From the NCBI GenBank assembly GCA_933228675.1, contig OW121741.1, positions 80,612,104-80,676,103 of the forward strand: 64,000 nt of DNA. The letters are read 5' to 3'. Shown one piece after another: positions 46,580 through 59,454 of this stretch. Both the position numbers and the translations under genes were made by a program. The number at the start of each line of letters is the position of its first letter. The first letter of the stretch is position 1. Source of the stretch: Stomorhina lunata (taxonomy: Eukaryota > Arthropoda > Insecta > Diptera > Rhiniidae). A model generated the notes under the pieces. The model did no database searches. It saw only the letters and a program-made list of their open reading frames with translations, and had not been told where the DNA came from.

Positions 46580-47620
46580 CGGAGAAACCAACGAAAATTT
46601 TTCTATAAAAAATTTAAACCTAAATTTTTTCTATATAAAAATTTACACGAAAAGTTTTCAATAAAAATATTTTAAAAGAAAATTTTTCTATATAATAATT
46701 TACAGCGAAAATTTGTCTATATAAAATTTAACACCGAAAATTATTCTATATCAAAATTTACACCGAAAATTTTTCTATTTAAAAATTTACACCGAAAAGT
46801 TTTCTATATAAAAATTTACATCTAAAATTTTGGACCGAAAATTTTTCTATATAAAATACACAAAAAATGTTTCTATATAAAAATTTACACCGAAAATTTT
46901 TCTATATTAAAAAGTTGTCTATATAAAAATTTACACCGAAAATGTTTCTATATAAAAAATTACACTAAAAATGTTACTATTTTTAATTTATATCAACAAT
47001 TTTTCGATATAAAAATTTCCACCAAAAATTTTTCTATATAAAATTTAAACCGAATATTTTTCTATATAAAAATTTAAATCGAATTTTTTTTTTTAAAGTT
47101 TACACCGAAAATTTTTCTAATAAAAAAATTTGCACCGACAATTTTCCTTTATAAAATTTTTACCAAAAATTTTTCTATATAAAAAATTACAACGAAAATT
47201 TGTATGTAAAAAAATGAAAGCCGAAAATTTTCCTTTATAAAAATTTACACCAAAATCTTTTCTATATTAAAATTTACACCGAAAATTTTTCTATAAAAAT
47301 TTTAAGCCGAAAGTTTTTCTACATAAAGGATTAAACCAATAAATTTCTATACAAAAATTTAACCCGCAATTTTTTTTATACAAAAATTTGCAGCGAAAAT
47401 TTTTCTATATAAAAAATTAAACCGTAAATATAAAATTTTAACTGAAATTTTTCTTTGAAAAAATTTAAACCGAATTTTTTTAAATATTTAAACTAAAATT
47501 TTTCTTTTGAAAAACTTAAACCGAAATTTTTCAGCAAAAATTTGTCTATATAAAAATGTGTACCGAAAATTTTTCTATGCAAAAATTTAGACCGAAAATG
47601 TTTCTATAAAAAAAGTTATC
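46580..47620 (+). repeat. 28-bp minisatellite, diverged TATATAAAAATTTACACCG type
   Basis: This continues right of the shared linker with the ACACCGAAAATTTTTCTATA unit and increasing decay to about 47620. Confidence 0.9.
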
Positions 47621-48355
47621 AAAAGAAGGACCAATTACAGCACAAATAACTTTCAATAATTTTCACAAACAACTAAGTAAATATTTCACAAATTTACTAA
47701 ATTATTTATATAATTTTTTTAACGACTGTCCCTCCGACTTACTATCAGAACCTTGTTAGTGCCAAAACCATCTGTCAGATTAAAGACTCCTTACAACACA
47801 AAAGTGTTTCTTTCATGTATTTAATAATCTTCTTTCCCCCCTCCCTCATATGGTCATTAATCTTATAATTTTTGCCTTTAAAAAAAACCGAAAATAAGTG
47901 GAAAATTAAAAATAGTACAAATCTTTAGCTGGTGTTTAGTGTCATCAAAAATATTTTGCGGAAAACACGTTTCCGTCCATTTGCTGTTACTAATTCATCA
48001 CTTGTATGTCATTTATTATTTTTACCCCAAAAAAATACTACACGACACTTTAATTTCTAACTGGCTTAAAAAACAATCATTTGACAGCTTTAACTTCGAA
48101 GGTTTGAGGAAGGAAGTCTTAGGGTCTATTATCTTTGATTAAGGTTGAAGGATATGTTTAGTGCTAATGAAAGGAAATGAAGAAATAATCAGTATCAAGG
48201 ACATGGGAAATTAACAGTTGAGTTGTTTAGTAATCGTGTCGCTTTTATACTGGATGTTTAAAAGGAAAAGTCCATCAATTCGATGTGTTTGAGTGTATGT
48301 CATATGTTACTCAATTTGTTGGCATATTTCATGGTCTATATTTCAGACTATGTCT
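47621..48355. other. Interval without supported genes
   Basis: A 67-residue frame (47939-48142) lacks any recognisable domain. The sequence just left of 48356 already contains drifted satellite-like phrases (TATTTCAGACTATGTCTTGG). Confidence 0.5.
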
Positions 48356-51300
48356 TGGGTTTGTCTAAGTCTATATCTTAGTCTATGTCTTAGTCTATGT
48401 CTTAGTCTATGTCTTAGTCTATGTCTTAGTCTATGTCTTAGTCTATGTCTTAGCCTATGTCTTAGTCTATGTCTTAGTCTATGTCTTAGTCTATGTCTTA
48501 GTCTATGTCTTAGTCTATGTCTTAGTCTATGTCTTAGTCTATGTCTTAGTCTATGTCTTAGTCTATGTCTTAGTCTATGTCTTAGTCTATGTCTTAGTCT
48601 ATGTCTTAGTCTATGTCTTAGTCTATGTCTTAGTCTATGTCTTAGTCTATGTCTTAGTCTATGTCTTAGTCTATGTCTTAGTCTATGTCTTAGTCTATGT
48701 CTTAGTCTATGTCTTAGTCTATGTCTTAGTCTATGTCTTAGTCTATGTCTTAGTCTATGTCTTAGTCTATGTCTTAGTCTATGTCTTAGTCTATGTCTTA
48801 GTCTATGTCTTAGTCTATGTCTTAGTCTATGTCTTAGTCTATGTCTTAGTCTATGTCTTAGTCTATGTCTTAGTCTATGTCTTAGTCTATGTCTTAGTCT
48901 ATGTCTTAGTCTATGTCTTAGTCTATGTCTTAGTCTATGTCTTAGTCTATGTCTTAGTCTATGTCTTAGTCTATGTCTTAGTCTATGTCTTAGTCTATGT
49001 CTTAGTCTATGTCTTAGTCAATGTCTTAATCTATGTCTTAGTCTATGTCTTAGTCTATGTCTTAGTATATGTCTTAGTCTATGTCTTAGTCTATGTCTTA
49101 GTCTATGTCTTAGTCTATGTCTTAGTCTATGTCTTAGTCTATGTCTTAGTCTATGTCTTAGTCTATGTCTTAGTCTATGTCTTAGTCTATGTCTTAGTCT
49201 ATGTCTTAGTCTATGTCTTAGTCTATGTCTTAGTCTATGTCTTAGTCTATGTCTTAGTCTATGTCTTAGTCTATGTCTTAGTCTATGTCTTAGTCTATGT
49301 CTTAGTCTATGTCTTAGTCTATGTCTTAGTCTATGTCTTAGTCTATGTCTTAGTCTATGTCTTAGTCTATGTCTTAGTCTATGTCTTAGTCTATGTCTTA
49401 GTCTATGTCTTAGTCTATGTCTTAGTCTATGTCTTAGTCTATGTCTTAGTCTATGTCTTAGTCTTTGTCTTAGTCTATGTCTTAGTCTATGTCTTAGTCT
49501 ATGTCTTAGTCTATGTCTTAGTCTATGTCTTAGTCTATGTCTTAGTCTATGTCTTAGTCTATGTCTTAGTCTATGTCTTAGTCTATGTCTTAGTCTATGT
49601 CTTAGTCTATGTCTTAGTCTATGTCTTAGTCTATGTCTTAGTCTATGTCTTAGTCTCTGTCTTAGTCTATGTCTTAGTCTATGTCTTAGTCTATGTCTTA
49701 GTCTATGTCTTAGTCTATGTCTTAGTCTATGTCTTAGTCTATGTCTTAGTCTATGTCTTAGTCTATGTCTTAGTCTATGTCTTAGTCTATGTCTTAGTCT
49801 ATGTCTTAGTCTATGTCTTAGTCTATGTCTTAGTCTATGTCTAAGTCTATGTCTTAGTCTATGTCTTAGTCTATGTCTTAGTCTATGTCTTAGTCTATGT
49901 CTTAGTCTATGTCTTAGTCTATGTCTTAGTCTATGTCTTAGTCTATGTCTTAGTCAATGTCTTAATCTATGTCTTAGTCTATGTCTTAGTCTATGTCTTA
50001 GTCTATGTCTTAGTCTATGTCTTAGTCTATGTCTTAGTCTATGTCTTAGTCTATGTCTTAGTCTATGTCTTAGTCTATGTCTTAGTCTATGTCTTAGTCT
50101 ATGTCTTAGTCTATGTCTTAGTCTATGTCTTAGTCTATGCCTTAGTCTATGTCTTAGTCTATGTCTTAGTCTATGTCTTAGTCTATGTCTTAGTCTATGT
50201 CTTAGTCTATGTCTTAGTCTATGTCTTAGTCTATGTCTTAGTCTATGTCTTAGTCTATGTCTTAGTCTATGTCTTAGTCTATGTCTTAGTCTATGTCTTA
50301 GTCTATGTCTTAGTCTATGTCTTAGTCTATGTCTTAGTCTATGTCTTAGTCTATGTCTTAGTCTATGTCTTAGTCTATGTCTTAGTCTATGTCTTAGTCT
50401 ATGTCTTAGTCTATGTCTTAGTCTATGTCTTAGTCTATGTCTTAGTCTATGTCTTAGTCTATGTCTTAGTCTATGTCTTAGTCTATGTCTTAGTCTATGT
50501 CTTAGTCTATGTCTTAGTCTAAGTCTTAGTCTATGTCTTAGTCTATGTCTTAGTCTATGTCTTAGTCTATGTCTTAGTCTTAGTCTATGTCTTAGTCTAT
50601 GTCTTAGTCTATGTCTTAGTCTATGTCTTAGTCTTAGTCTATGTCTTAGTCTATGTCTTAGTCTATGTCTTAGTCTATGTCTTAGTCTATGTCTTAGTCT
50701 ATGTCTTAGTCTATGTTTTAGTCTATGTCTTAGTCTATGTCTTAGTCTATGTCTAAGTCTATGTCTTAGTCTATGTCTTAGTCTATGTCTTAGTCTATGT
50801 CTTAGTCTATGTCTTAGTCTATGTCTTAGTCTATGTCTTAGTCTATGTCTTAGTCTATGTCTAAGTCTATGTCTTAATCTATGTCTTAGTTTATATCTTA
50901 GTCTATATCTTAGTCTATATCTTAGTCTATGTCTTAGTCTATGTCTTAGTCTATGTCTTAGTCTATGTCTTAGTCTATGTCTTAGTCTATGTCTTAGTCT
51001 ATTTCTTAGTCTATGTCTTAGTCTATGTCTTAGTCTATGTCTTAGTCTATGTCTTAGTCAATGTCATAGTCTATGTCTTAGTCTATGTCTTAGTCTATGT
51101 CTTAGTCTATGTCTTAGTCTTAGTCTATGTCTTAGTCTATGTCTTAGTCTATGTCTTAGTCTATGTCTTAGTCTATGTCTTATTCTATGTCTTAGTCTAT
51201 GTCTTACTCTATGTCTTACTCTATGTCTTAGTCTATGTCTTAGTCTATGTCTTAGTCTATGTCTTAGTCTATGTCTTAGTCTATGTCTTTGTCTATGTCT

Positions 51301-51783
51301 TAGTCTATGTCTTAGTCTATGTCTTAGTCTATGTCTTAGTCTATGTCTTAGTCTATGTCTTAGTCTATTTCTTAGTCTATGTCTTAGTCTATGTCTTAGT
51401 CTATGTCTTAGTCTATGTCTTAGTCAATGTCATAGTCTATGTCTTAGTCTATGTCTTAGTCTATGTCTTAGTCTATGTCTTAGTCTATGTCTTAGTCTAT
51501 GTCTTAGTCTATGTCTTAGTCTATGTCTTATTCTATGTCTTAGTCTATGTCTTAATCTATGTCTTAGTCTATGTCTTAGTCTATATCTTATTCTATGTCT
51601 TAGTCTATGTCTTAGTCTATGTCTTAGTCTATGTCTTAGTCTATGTCTTAGTCTATGTCTTAGTCTATGTCTTAGTCTATGTTTTAGTCTATGTCTAAGT
51701 TTATGTCTTAGTCTATGTCTTAGTCTATGTCTTAGTCTATGTCTTAGTGTATTTCTTAGTCTATGTATTAGTCTATATCTTAG
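48356..51783 (+). repeat. 12-bp tandem array, block 3, the longest and most uniform
   Basis: About 285 units of CTTAGTCTATGT are nearly invariant from 48375 to about 50860; the right part is more varied. A two-unit landmark, AGTCAATGTCTTAATC, recurs near 49016 and 49952. Another pair (TCTATTTCTTAG...TCAATGTCATAG) lies at about 51000-51066 and 51365-51431, a period near 365 bp. The array keeps a single reading frame of 1165 codons (48293-51790, LSLC repeats). It is regarded as non-coding because the frame follows from the 12-bp period, and codon choice is fixed by the DNA unit. Confidence 0.96.
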
Positions 51784-52440
51784 GAACTAAAAAATCCCAA
51801 AAGATAAAAAGTAATTATTTGACAACAAATTAAAGGAGTTATAATGTTCGCCCTGTGCAACTTTAAAAACTGCGGAGAACTTTTCCAAGTAACAAAGACT
51901 GTTAAGCTACTTTATAGCACTTTCGGATAATATTTCTTAGCTGCACGTTTAGGATCTGTAATGTTTTGTCAAATGAACGTTTTAATTACATTTGGGACCC
52001 TTTTTGCCCAAATTAATATCTTCAACCCAATGTAATTAAATCTCCCCCCAAAAAAAGAGTCAAAATGACATTTGCCACAAATCCACCACAAGAAAAGCTC
52101 CCTTTACAGCTCCCTTAAGTCATAATTAAAACTGAGACGTGATATACAACAGCTATATTTATCTCAAACCATGACCATCAATCATTTGGACACGGATGAC
52201 ACCAAAAAACAAAACCATTATAAAACTTCTTCACTTATAACTTTTTGTTAGATGGAGGAGATTTTTTTTTATTTTTTCAAAAGTGTTTCTGTTTTTACTC
52301 TTCTTTATGTTAATCTTTTCGAAATTCCTAATTATTTAGGTTTTCTGCACTTCAAAACTTTTTTTTTTCATAGCAAACAGTTTAGTTACGGTTGTTTGGT
52401 TAAAAAAATACTTTGAGATAAAAAAATGTCTTAAACTTTG
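51784..52440. other. Interval without supported genes
   Basis: No coding frame or repeat was recognised. Confidence 0.5.
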
Positions 52441-52959
52441 TATACCCTTTATCATTTAAAGGGGAAGGGTGTTACTAGTTTTTGCAGTTGTTTGGAGCGC
52501 ATAGATATAATGATCTCGTAGGCAGTTTAAAGTATACCGATCGATTTAATTACTTTATCTGCTAATATAGCAAAATATTGTTTCAATGAAATTTCTCAGA
52601 AATACTTTTGCAGACGACCAAAATAATACTTTGCTGGGATCGGTTCATATTTCAATATGACTGTTATATATCTAGATCTCCGAATAGTCACATAAAACCC
52701 ATATATTAGATCCTCGGATCACTTTAATCCTCTCAGACCGTGATGCATCGATTGTGCGGGTAGGTTTCGCATTCCATATATTTGCGTTTAAATATACTAA
52801 TACTTTCGAAAATGATTCTATAGTGACAAAATTTGACACAAATATGACTCTAAGCATTAAACAATCTTTAAATATCAATATTCGATCCATTTTTGTTGTG
52901 TACAGTGTCATGAGGTCGAACCAGACCAATCAACTATAACACTTTCTTATTTGCTTTTA
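52441..52959 (+). mobile_element. Diverged relative of dispersed repeat family 1
   Basis: It begins TATACCCTTTATCATTTAAA and then GGGGAAGGGTGTTACTAG, continues with GGAGCGCATAGATATA, and ends ACCAATCAACTATAACACTT TCTTATTTG. Ends and order correspond to family 1, but the middle is shortened and heavily changed. Overlapping 60-85 residue frames on both strands show no domain. Confidence 0.7.
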
Positions 52960-53596
52960 ATAAAGTTTTTGCTTAAATTTAAATTTATTTTCATTAAGAA
53001 AAAAAAAATATTATTTCTCAGTTTGTTTTATGTTGATTTCTAACAGTGACCATGATGATGATGATGACGATGAAGATGATGATGGTTATGATGTAAGTAG
53101 GCACTTTTACATCAGCTTCATCTCCGCCTCCTTCTTCTTTTCTCTACCACTTTTTTTCATAGTTAATAAATGGGGTCAATTAAAGTTTGTTTTAATGTTA
53201 AATAGACAAATTAAGTTTCAAGTGTTAAGAAACTTTTTTTTGGAATTCGAGTGCAAAAGAAATTTTAATAAAAAAACAAACATTTTAACTGATATTAATT
53301 TTTCTAATTTGTTTTCCTCTATTTTTTTTTGCCTCTAACCCTTTTGTGCAATTACTTTATTTTCCTTGAAAAGTGTGTGTGTGTGTGGGAGCTAGAAATG
53401 AAAGAAAAATAATTGAAAAACTTGAGAATCAAAAGTTAATACTTCAAGAAATAAAGTTTGAAATGAAAAAATAAAAAAAAAATTATAATTTATTATTCTT
53501 TTCTGATATTGAGTGAATATTTGTAGTTTACAAAACCATTGTAGGGTAGTTTGGAATGAACAGAACAGAAGCACACCCTTTCTCAATCGAGAAGCA
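52960..53596. other. Interval with a GAT-rich microsatellite
   Basis: A (GAT)n-like run at 53048-53092 gives an acidic DDDDDD stretch inside a 102-residue frame (53030-53338). The rest of that frame shows no domain, so it is not called a gene. A short (GT)n lies near 53375. Confidence 0.55.
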
Positions 53597-55034
53597 GAAA
53601 AAAATTTTCTATAGAAAATTTAAATTGGGACAAATTTTCTATAGAAAATTTAAATTGGGACAAATTTTCTATAGAAAATTTTAATTGCGACAAAATTTTC
53701 TATAGAAAATTTTAATTGGGACAAAATTTTCTATGGAAAATTTTAATTGAGACAAAATTTTCTATAGAAAATTTTAATTTATAGAAAATTTTGATTGGGA
53801 CAAAATTTTCTATAGAAAATTTTGATTGGGACAAAATTTTCTTATCAAAATTTCAGTTTGGGGCAAAATATTCTAAAGGAAATTCAAGTTTTGGACAAAA
53901 TTTTCTAAAAAAAATTTATATAAAAAAATTATAGAAAATTTAGTTTGGGACAAAATTTTCTATAGAAAATTTAGTTTGGGACAAAATTTTCTATAGAAAA
54001 TTTAGTTTGGGACAAAATTTTCTATAGAAAATTATGTTTTGGAACAAAATTTTCTATAGAAAATTATGTTTTGGGACAAAATTTTCTGTAGAAAATTATG
54101 TTTTGGGACAAAATTTTCTATAGAAAATTATGTTTTGGGACAAAATTTTCTATAGAAAATTATGTTTTGGGACAAAATTTTCTATAGAAAATTATGTTTT
54201 GGGACAAAATTTTCTATAGAAAATTATGTTTTGGGACAAAATTTTCTATAGAAAATTATGTTTTGGGACAAAATTTTCTATAGAAAATTATGTTTTGGGA
54301 CAAAATTTTCTATAGAAAATTATGTTTTGGGACAAAATTTTCTATAGAAAATTATGTTTTGGGACAAAATTTTCTATAGAAAATTATGTTTTGGGACAAA
54401 ATTTTCTATAGAAAATTATGTTTTGGGACAAAATTTTCTATAGAAAATTATGTTTTGGGACAAAATTTTCTATAGAAAATTATGTTTGGGACAAAATTTT
54501 CTACATAAAATTTAGTTTGGGACAGAATTTTCTAGAGAAAATTTAGTTTGGGACAAAATTTTCTGGAGAAAATTTAGTTTGGGACAAAATTTTCTAGAGA
54601 AAATTTAGTTTGGGACAAAATTTTCTATAGAAAATTTAGTTTGGGACAAAATTTTCTATAGAAAATTAAGTTTAGGCCAAAATTTTCTATAGAAAATTAA
54701 GTTTGGGAAAACATTTTTTATAGAAAATTATGCTTGGGACAAAATATTCTATAGAAAATTGAGTTAGTGACAAAATTTTTTGTAGAAAGTTATGTGTGGG
54801 ACAAAATTTTCTATAGAAAGTTTAATTTGGGACACAATTTTTCATAGAAAATTATGTCCCAAACTAAATTTTTTTAAAGAAAATTTTGTTTGGGACAAAA
54901 TTTTCTATAGAAAATTTAGTTTGGGACAAAATTTTCTATAGAAAATTTAGTTTGGGACAAAATTTTCTACAGAAAATATTGTTTGGGGCAAAATTTTCTA
55001 CAGAAAATTTAGTTTGAAACAACATTTTCTGTAG
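53597..55034 (+). repeat. 31/32-bp minisatellite, plus orientation
   Basis: The unit is GGGACAAAATTTTCTATAG plus AAAATT and a linker ATGTTTT (32 bp) or TAGTTT (31 bp). The central part (54040-54480) is uniform. The core AATTTTCTATAGAAAATT is an 18-bp perfect palindrome. The linker type changes from AAATT(G) at the left through ATGTTTT to TAGTTT at the right. Confidence 0.96.
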
Positions 55035-55240
55035 TTTTGTCTTAAATATAATTTTCTATGGAAAATTTTGTCCCAAACATAATTTTCTATTGGAAATTTT
55101 GTCTTAAACATAATTATCTATAGAACATTTTATCCCAAACATAATTTTCTATAGAAAATTGTCTCCTTATCATAATTTTCTATAGAAAAATTTGTCCCAA
55201 ACATTATTTTTTTATAAAGAATAATTTGTCCCAAGCCCCG
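55035..55240 (-). repeat. Inverted right end of the 31/32-bp minisatellite
   Basis: Units read TTTTGTCCCAAACATAATTT TCTATAG, the reverse complement of the preceding array and the same orientation as the 60.1-61.7 kb array. Confidence 0.9.
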
Positions 55241-55478
55241 AAAAAAAATTCTTTTCCCTCATTCTTAAGATTAAGCTTTGAAAACTTTTTATTCCTTTAA
55301 ATCTCATTACCACATTATAACCGCAAAAAATTAAACCCAAAAATGGTAAGTAATAAGAAAAAAAAAGCAACTGCCAGCATTAATACTAACGACTTTTATT
55401 ATAAGTATGTACGAGTTAGCTGCTGTTTAATTTTTGTTTTTACTCGTAGTTCCATTAGTTCCATCCATCCAGCCATCC
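55241..55478. other. Short spacer with CCATCC-rich end
   Basis: This is single-copy sequence ending in CCATCCATCCAGCCATCC, the target region of the fold-back element. Confidence 0.6.
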
Positions 55479-57075
55479 CACAGTGGTTTACGGACGCTTT
55501 TTTTTGGAAATAATTCTGTAACTTTTGAACGACTGGAGATATTTGAATGAAATTTGGCGTGGTAATAGTCAAGGAGTATTCGAGTTGGTTTTCAGAAGCA
55601 CTGGCCCATGAGGGGTCGGGAGAGTGATTGGTGGACCTTCAAAGTTGGTCACCTCGGGTGTTCGACTTTTTTAAAAATTCGCCAAAAATCCATTTATGCA
55701 TGGATTGAAAAGAAATTTTAAACTTAAGTTCTCCTTCGGAAGGTCTACAAAAAATACGCTTACATGTGTAGGTTATCTCCTTTGGGTTTCGAGATATTTG
55801 GATAAAAAGGAATTTTTGGGTTGATTTTTTACTTATTTTTTTAAGCTTTTTTTGATCTGGTGGACGCATCTGAAGATCAAAAATTTTTTAAGAATATTCG
55901 TTAAAATTGTAACAAAATTTTAAATAATTTTTGTGCAAGTTAGTTATAGATATCTTCTTTCGTTTAAAAGTTAAAAATATTCAAAGTTGAAACTTAAAAA
56001 AAAATTCGCTTTTTTTTGAGTTTTTCCCTAAAAGATAGCTATATTTTTTCACTAATAAAAAAATATTTTCTTAAGAAACATAAAAATATTTTTAAAGTTT
56101 TTAAAAGAAAACATAATGAGAATGCGTATAAAACAAATTTCTTGCTAATTGGACTTTTGGTCCTCGCACATGCCCTCTCCAAAAAATGCCAATTTGTAAA
56201 AAAAAATTTTGGTTTAAATAAAAATTTCTCAAAAGGCAAAGCACCGATTTGAAAAAGATAATAATGTCCATATTTTCTAATATATCTGTTATTGATTGGA
56301 AAAGTATTTTCTGAAACGAGCTGCAAATAGAGTCAGTGTTGCCATTTTTGTAAAAAAACTCATTTTTTGAAACCCTTTTTTCCCGAGTTGGGAATTGGGG
56401 AATTTTTTAGTAAAAATTGGGAATTTTTTTTAGTCTATTGCTTTTAGATCTTATTGGTCTATATAACTACAAAATTTTATTGTGATATCTTTATCCATGT
56501 CATTTCTACAAAATATCAAATATTGAAATTATTTTCCTTAAAAAAGTAGAAAAGTAATATTTTTTTGTTTTACGATGCAAAGTGTAAAAACATTAACTCG
56601 CTTAAAAAAGATTTTTACTTGGTGTTCATCTCCTGGTCTTTCCCGATCCAATGATACTAAATACGTATATCAAACTTTAATACATAGCCTTTAAAAGCTC
56701 TAAAAACTTTGCCTCCCATAGCATTTTTAAGCTAAATATTGGAGTATTGGAGAGTAATGTGTGCAAATAAAGTTAATGGTGCACAGTGGTATTAACTCTG
56801 CAATTTCTAAACTACTAGACAGATTTTTACAAAATTTGGAACGTCAAGAGAAGAGGTGTGAGGCTTTTAGATCAATGTTTAAGAACGTATTTGTTGGTAG
56901 CACAGTGGGCTCTACAGTGGGCCAAAGTTGACTACCTCGGGTATATAAAACATTTGGGGGCGTATAACTTTCCTCAATTGGGTCCGATCTAAAAGATACG
57001 TTTTCGAAAACTCCTTAAAAAATTAAGAAAAAAACATGCTTACTTTACTACCTTATCTCTTATAGTTTAAGAGAT
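55479..57075 (+). repeat. Left arm of the fold-back element
   Basis: Every base position x pairs with 114928 minus x in the right arm with few differences. Modules inside recur in diverged form, e.g. CACCTCGGGTGTTCGAC (55650) and CTACCTCGGGTATATAA (56931), and AGATATTTGAAT near 55530 and 57068, so the arm itself grew by older duplication. Confidence 0.9.
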
Positions 57076-57852
57076 ATTTGAATCCAAATTTTTCTTTTGC
57101 TTTTTATGGTATGTCTTCTGGCCTTTTTTGGCCTATTTATCTTTTCTTGTACTACGTTAAATTTAAAAAAAAAATACTGCAAGATTGCTGATAAATTTCT
57201 AAATGAACTGGAAGAAACAAGTTCTTTATTATGTAAACTTAATAACACAGAAATATTCTTAAAAGTTTGTGTACCGAAAAAAGCCTGAAAAAATATTTTT
57301 TTTTTCAAAAAAAGTAATATTATTTTTTCAATATTTGTGAAAAATTTTTTCAAAAGACTCAATTCGTTTTTTACATTTTCTAAAAGATGGACTTGAGGGA
57401 TCAGTATAAACTATATTTCTAAAAATTTTGGACATGCACCCTACAACCAGCGGTAGTCGAAAATCAGTCATTTTTTTAACAAAACTTGTGTTTTTTGTGA
57501 CTGTAAAAAAATTGTTTATTTTATCTCAAACTTTTTTTTAACAAAATTGTATTAAGTATAATGTTTTTAATATCTGTGCAAAAATCTGATAGAGCCCGGC
57601 TATTAATCGGGTCACACGGGCCGCTTTTCTAAAAAAACTCAAATTTGCGAAAAGCATACTCTTCTGTATTCAAAAATTTTCATTTTAATTTCAGAACTTG
57701 TTCCGAAATTTATATTTCTGATTTTCGCATACACAGGTCCATACTATGCACAAAAATAGTCGCAATACCTTGTTTAGTTTTAGAGATTTTTGCGAAAAAT
57801 TACAAAGTAATGTTAAAATATTATACTAAAATTGTATGTAGTCAAATATCTC

Positions 57853-59449
57853 TTAAACTATAAGAGATGATTTAGTAAAGTAAGCATGTTTTTTTCTTAA
57901 CTTTTTTAAGAAGTTTTCGAAAACGTAAAAATTTTTTAGATCGGACCCAACTGAGGAAAGTTATACGCCCCCAAATGTTTTATATACCCGAGGTAGGCAA
58001 CTTTGGCCCACTGTAGAGCCCACTGTGCTACCGACAAATACGTTCTTAAACATTGATCTAAAAGCCTCACACCTCTTCTATTGACGTTCCAAATTTTGTC
58101 AAAATCCGTCTAGTGGTTTAGAAATTGCAGAGTTAATACCACTGTGCACCATTAACTTTATTTGCACACATTACTCTCCAATACTCCAATATTTAGCTTA
58201 AAAATGCTATGGGAGGCAAAGTTTTTAGAGCTTTTAAAGGCTATGTATTAAAGTTTGATATACGTATTTAGTATCATTGGATCGGGAAAGACCAGGAGAT
58301 GAACACCAAGTAAAAATCTTTTTTAAGCGAGTTAATGTTTTTACACTTTGCATCGTAAAACAAAAAAATATTACTTTTCTACTTTTTTAAGGAAAATAAT
58401 TTCAATATTTGATATTTTGTAGAAATGACATGGATAAAGATATCACAATAAAATTTTGTAGTTATATAGACCAATAAGATCTAAAAGCAATAGACTAAAA
58501 AAAATTCCCAATTTTTACTAAAAAATTCCCCAATTCCCAACTCGGGAAAAAAGGGTTTCAAAAAATGAGTTTTTTTACAAAAATGGCAACACTGACTCTA
58601 TTTGCAGCTCGTTTCAGAAAAAACTTTTCCAATCAATAACAGATATATTAGAAAATATGGACATTATTATCTTTTTCAAATCGGTGCTTTGCCTTTTGAG
58701 AAATTTTTATTTAAACCAAAATTTTTTTTTACAAATTGGCATTTTTTGGAGAGGGCATGTGCGAGGACCAAAAGTCCAATTAGCAAGAAATTTGTTTTAT
58801 ACGCATTCTCATTATGTTTTCTTTTAAAAACTTTAAAAATATTTTTATGTTTCTTAAGAAAATATTTTTTTATTAGTGAAAAAATATAGCTATCTTTTAG
58901 GGAAAAACTCAAAAAAAAGCGAATTTTTTTTTAAGTTTCAACTTTGAATATTTTTAACTTTTAAACGAAAGAAGATATCTATAACTAACTTGCACAAAAA
59001 TTATTTAAAATTTTGTTACAATTTTAACGAATATTCTTAAAAAATTTTTGATCTTCAGATGCGTCCACCAGATCAAAAAAAGCTTAAAAAAATAAGTAAA
59101 AAATCAACCCAAAAATTCCTTTTTATCCAAATATCTCGAAACCCAAAGGAGATAACCTACACATGTAAGCGTATTTTTTGTAGACCTTCCGAAGGAGAAC
59201 TTAAGTTTAAAATTTCTTTTCAATCCATGCATAAATGGATTTTTGGCGAATTTTTAAAAAAGTCGAACACCCGAGGTGACCAACTTTGAAGGTCCACCAA
59301 TCACTCTCCCGACCCCTCATGGGCCAGTGCTTTTTAAAACTAACTCGAATACTCCTTGACTATCACCACGCCAAATTTCATTCAAATATCTCCAGTCGTT
59401 CAAAAGTTACAGAATTATTTCCAAAAAAAAGCGTCCGTAAACCACTGTG
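57853..59449 (-). repeat. Right arm of the fold-back element
   Basis: Reverse complement of 55479-57075. Small differences, such as TTTTTAAAACTAACTCG against CGAGTTGGTTTTCAG, show the copies are separate sequences and not a simple mirrored duplicate. Confidence 0.9.
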
Positions 59450-59454
59450 CATCC

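Larger units (their letters stand above)
55479..59449. mobile_element. 4-kb fold-back element with Transib-like ends
   Basis: Outer termini are CACAGTGGTTTACGGACGC (55479) and its reverse complement ending at 59449. The bases CATCC lie directly outside both ends (55474-55478 and 59450-59454), a 5-bp target duplication. Arms of about 1.6 kb (55479-57075 and 57853-59449) are almost identical inverted copies about a centre at 57464; the 0.78-kb spacer differs between sides. Further CACAGTG motifs at 56782 and 56901, with mirror copies, suggest nested units. CACAGTG ends plus 5-bp duplications are known for Transib transposons, but no transposase is present. Matching open frames in the two arms are AT-rich and unrecognised. 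Confidence 0.88.

Noticed and set aside
48293..51790. An 1165-residue protein of LSLC repeats (and similar frames at 680-2728, 5006-5335, 7124-7381)
   Set aside because: The frame follows from a 12-bp unit that has no stop in that phase. There is no conserved non-repeat domain, no promoter context and no codon variation independent of the DNA repeat.
53030..53338. Acidic protein starting with a poly-Asp stretch
   Set aside because: The Asp run is a GAT microsatellite and the rest has no recognisable domain or coding signature.
56039..58889. Conserved protein of 95 residues encoded twice (56039-56326 minus and 58602-58889 plus) and 76-residue pair
   Set aside because: Identity follows from the two arms of the fold-back element being inverted copies. 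Residue content is Lys/Phe/Ile-rich as expected from AT-rich DNA, with no domain.
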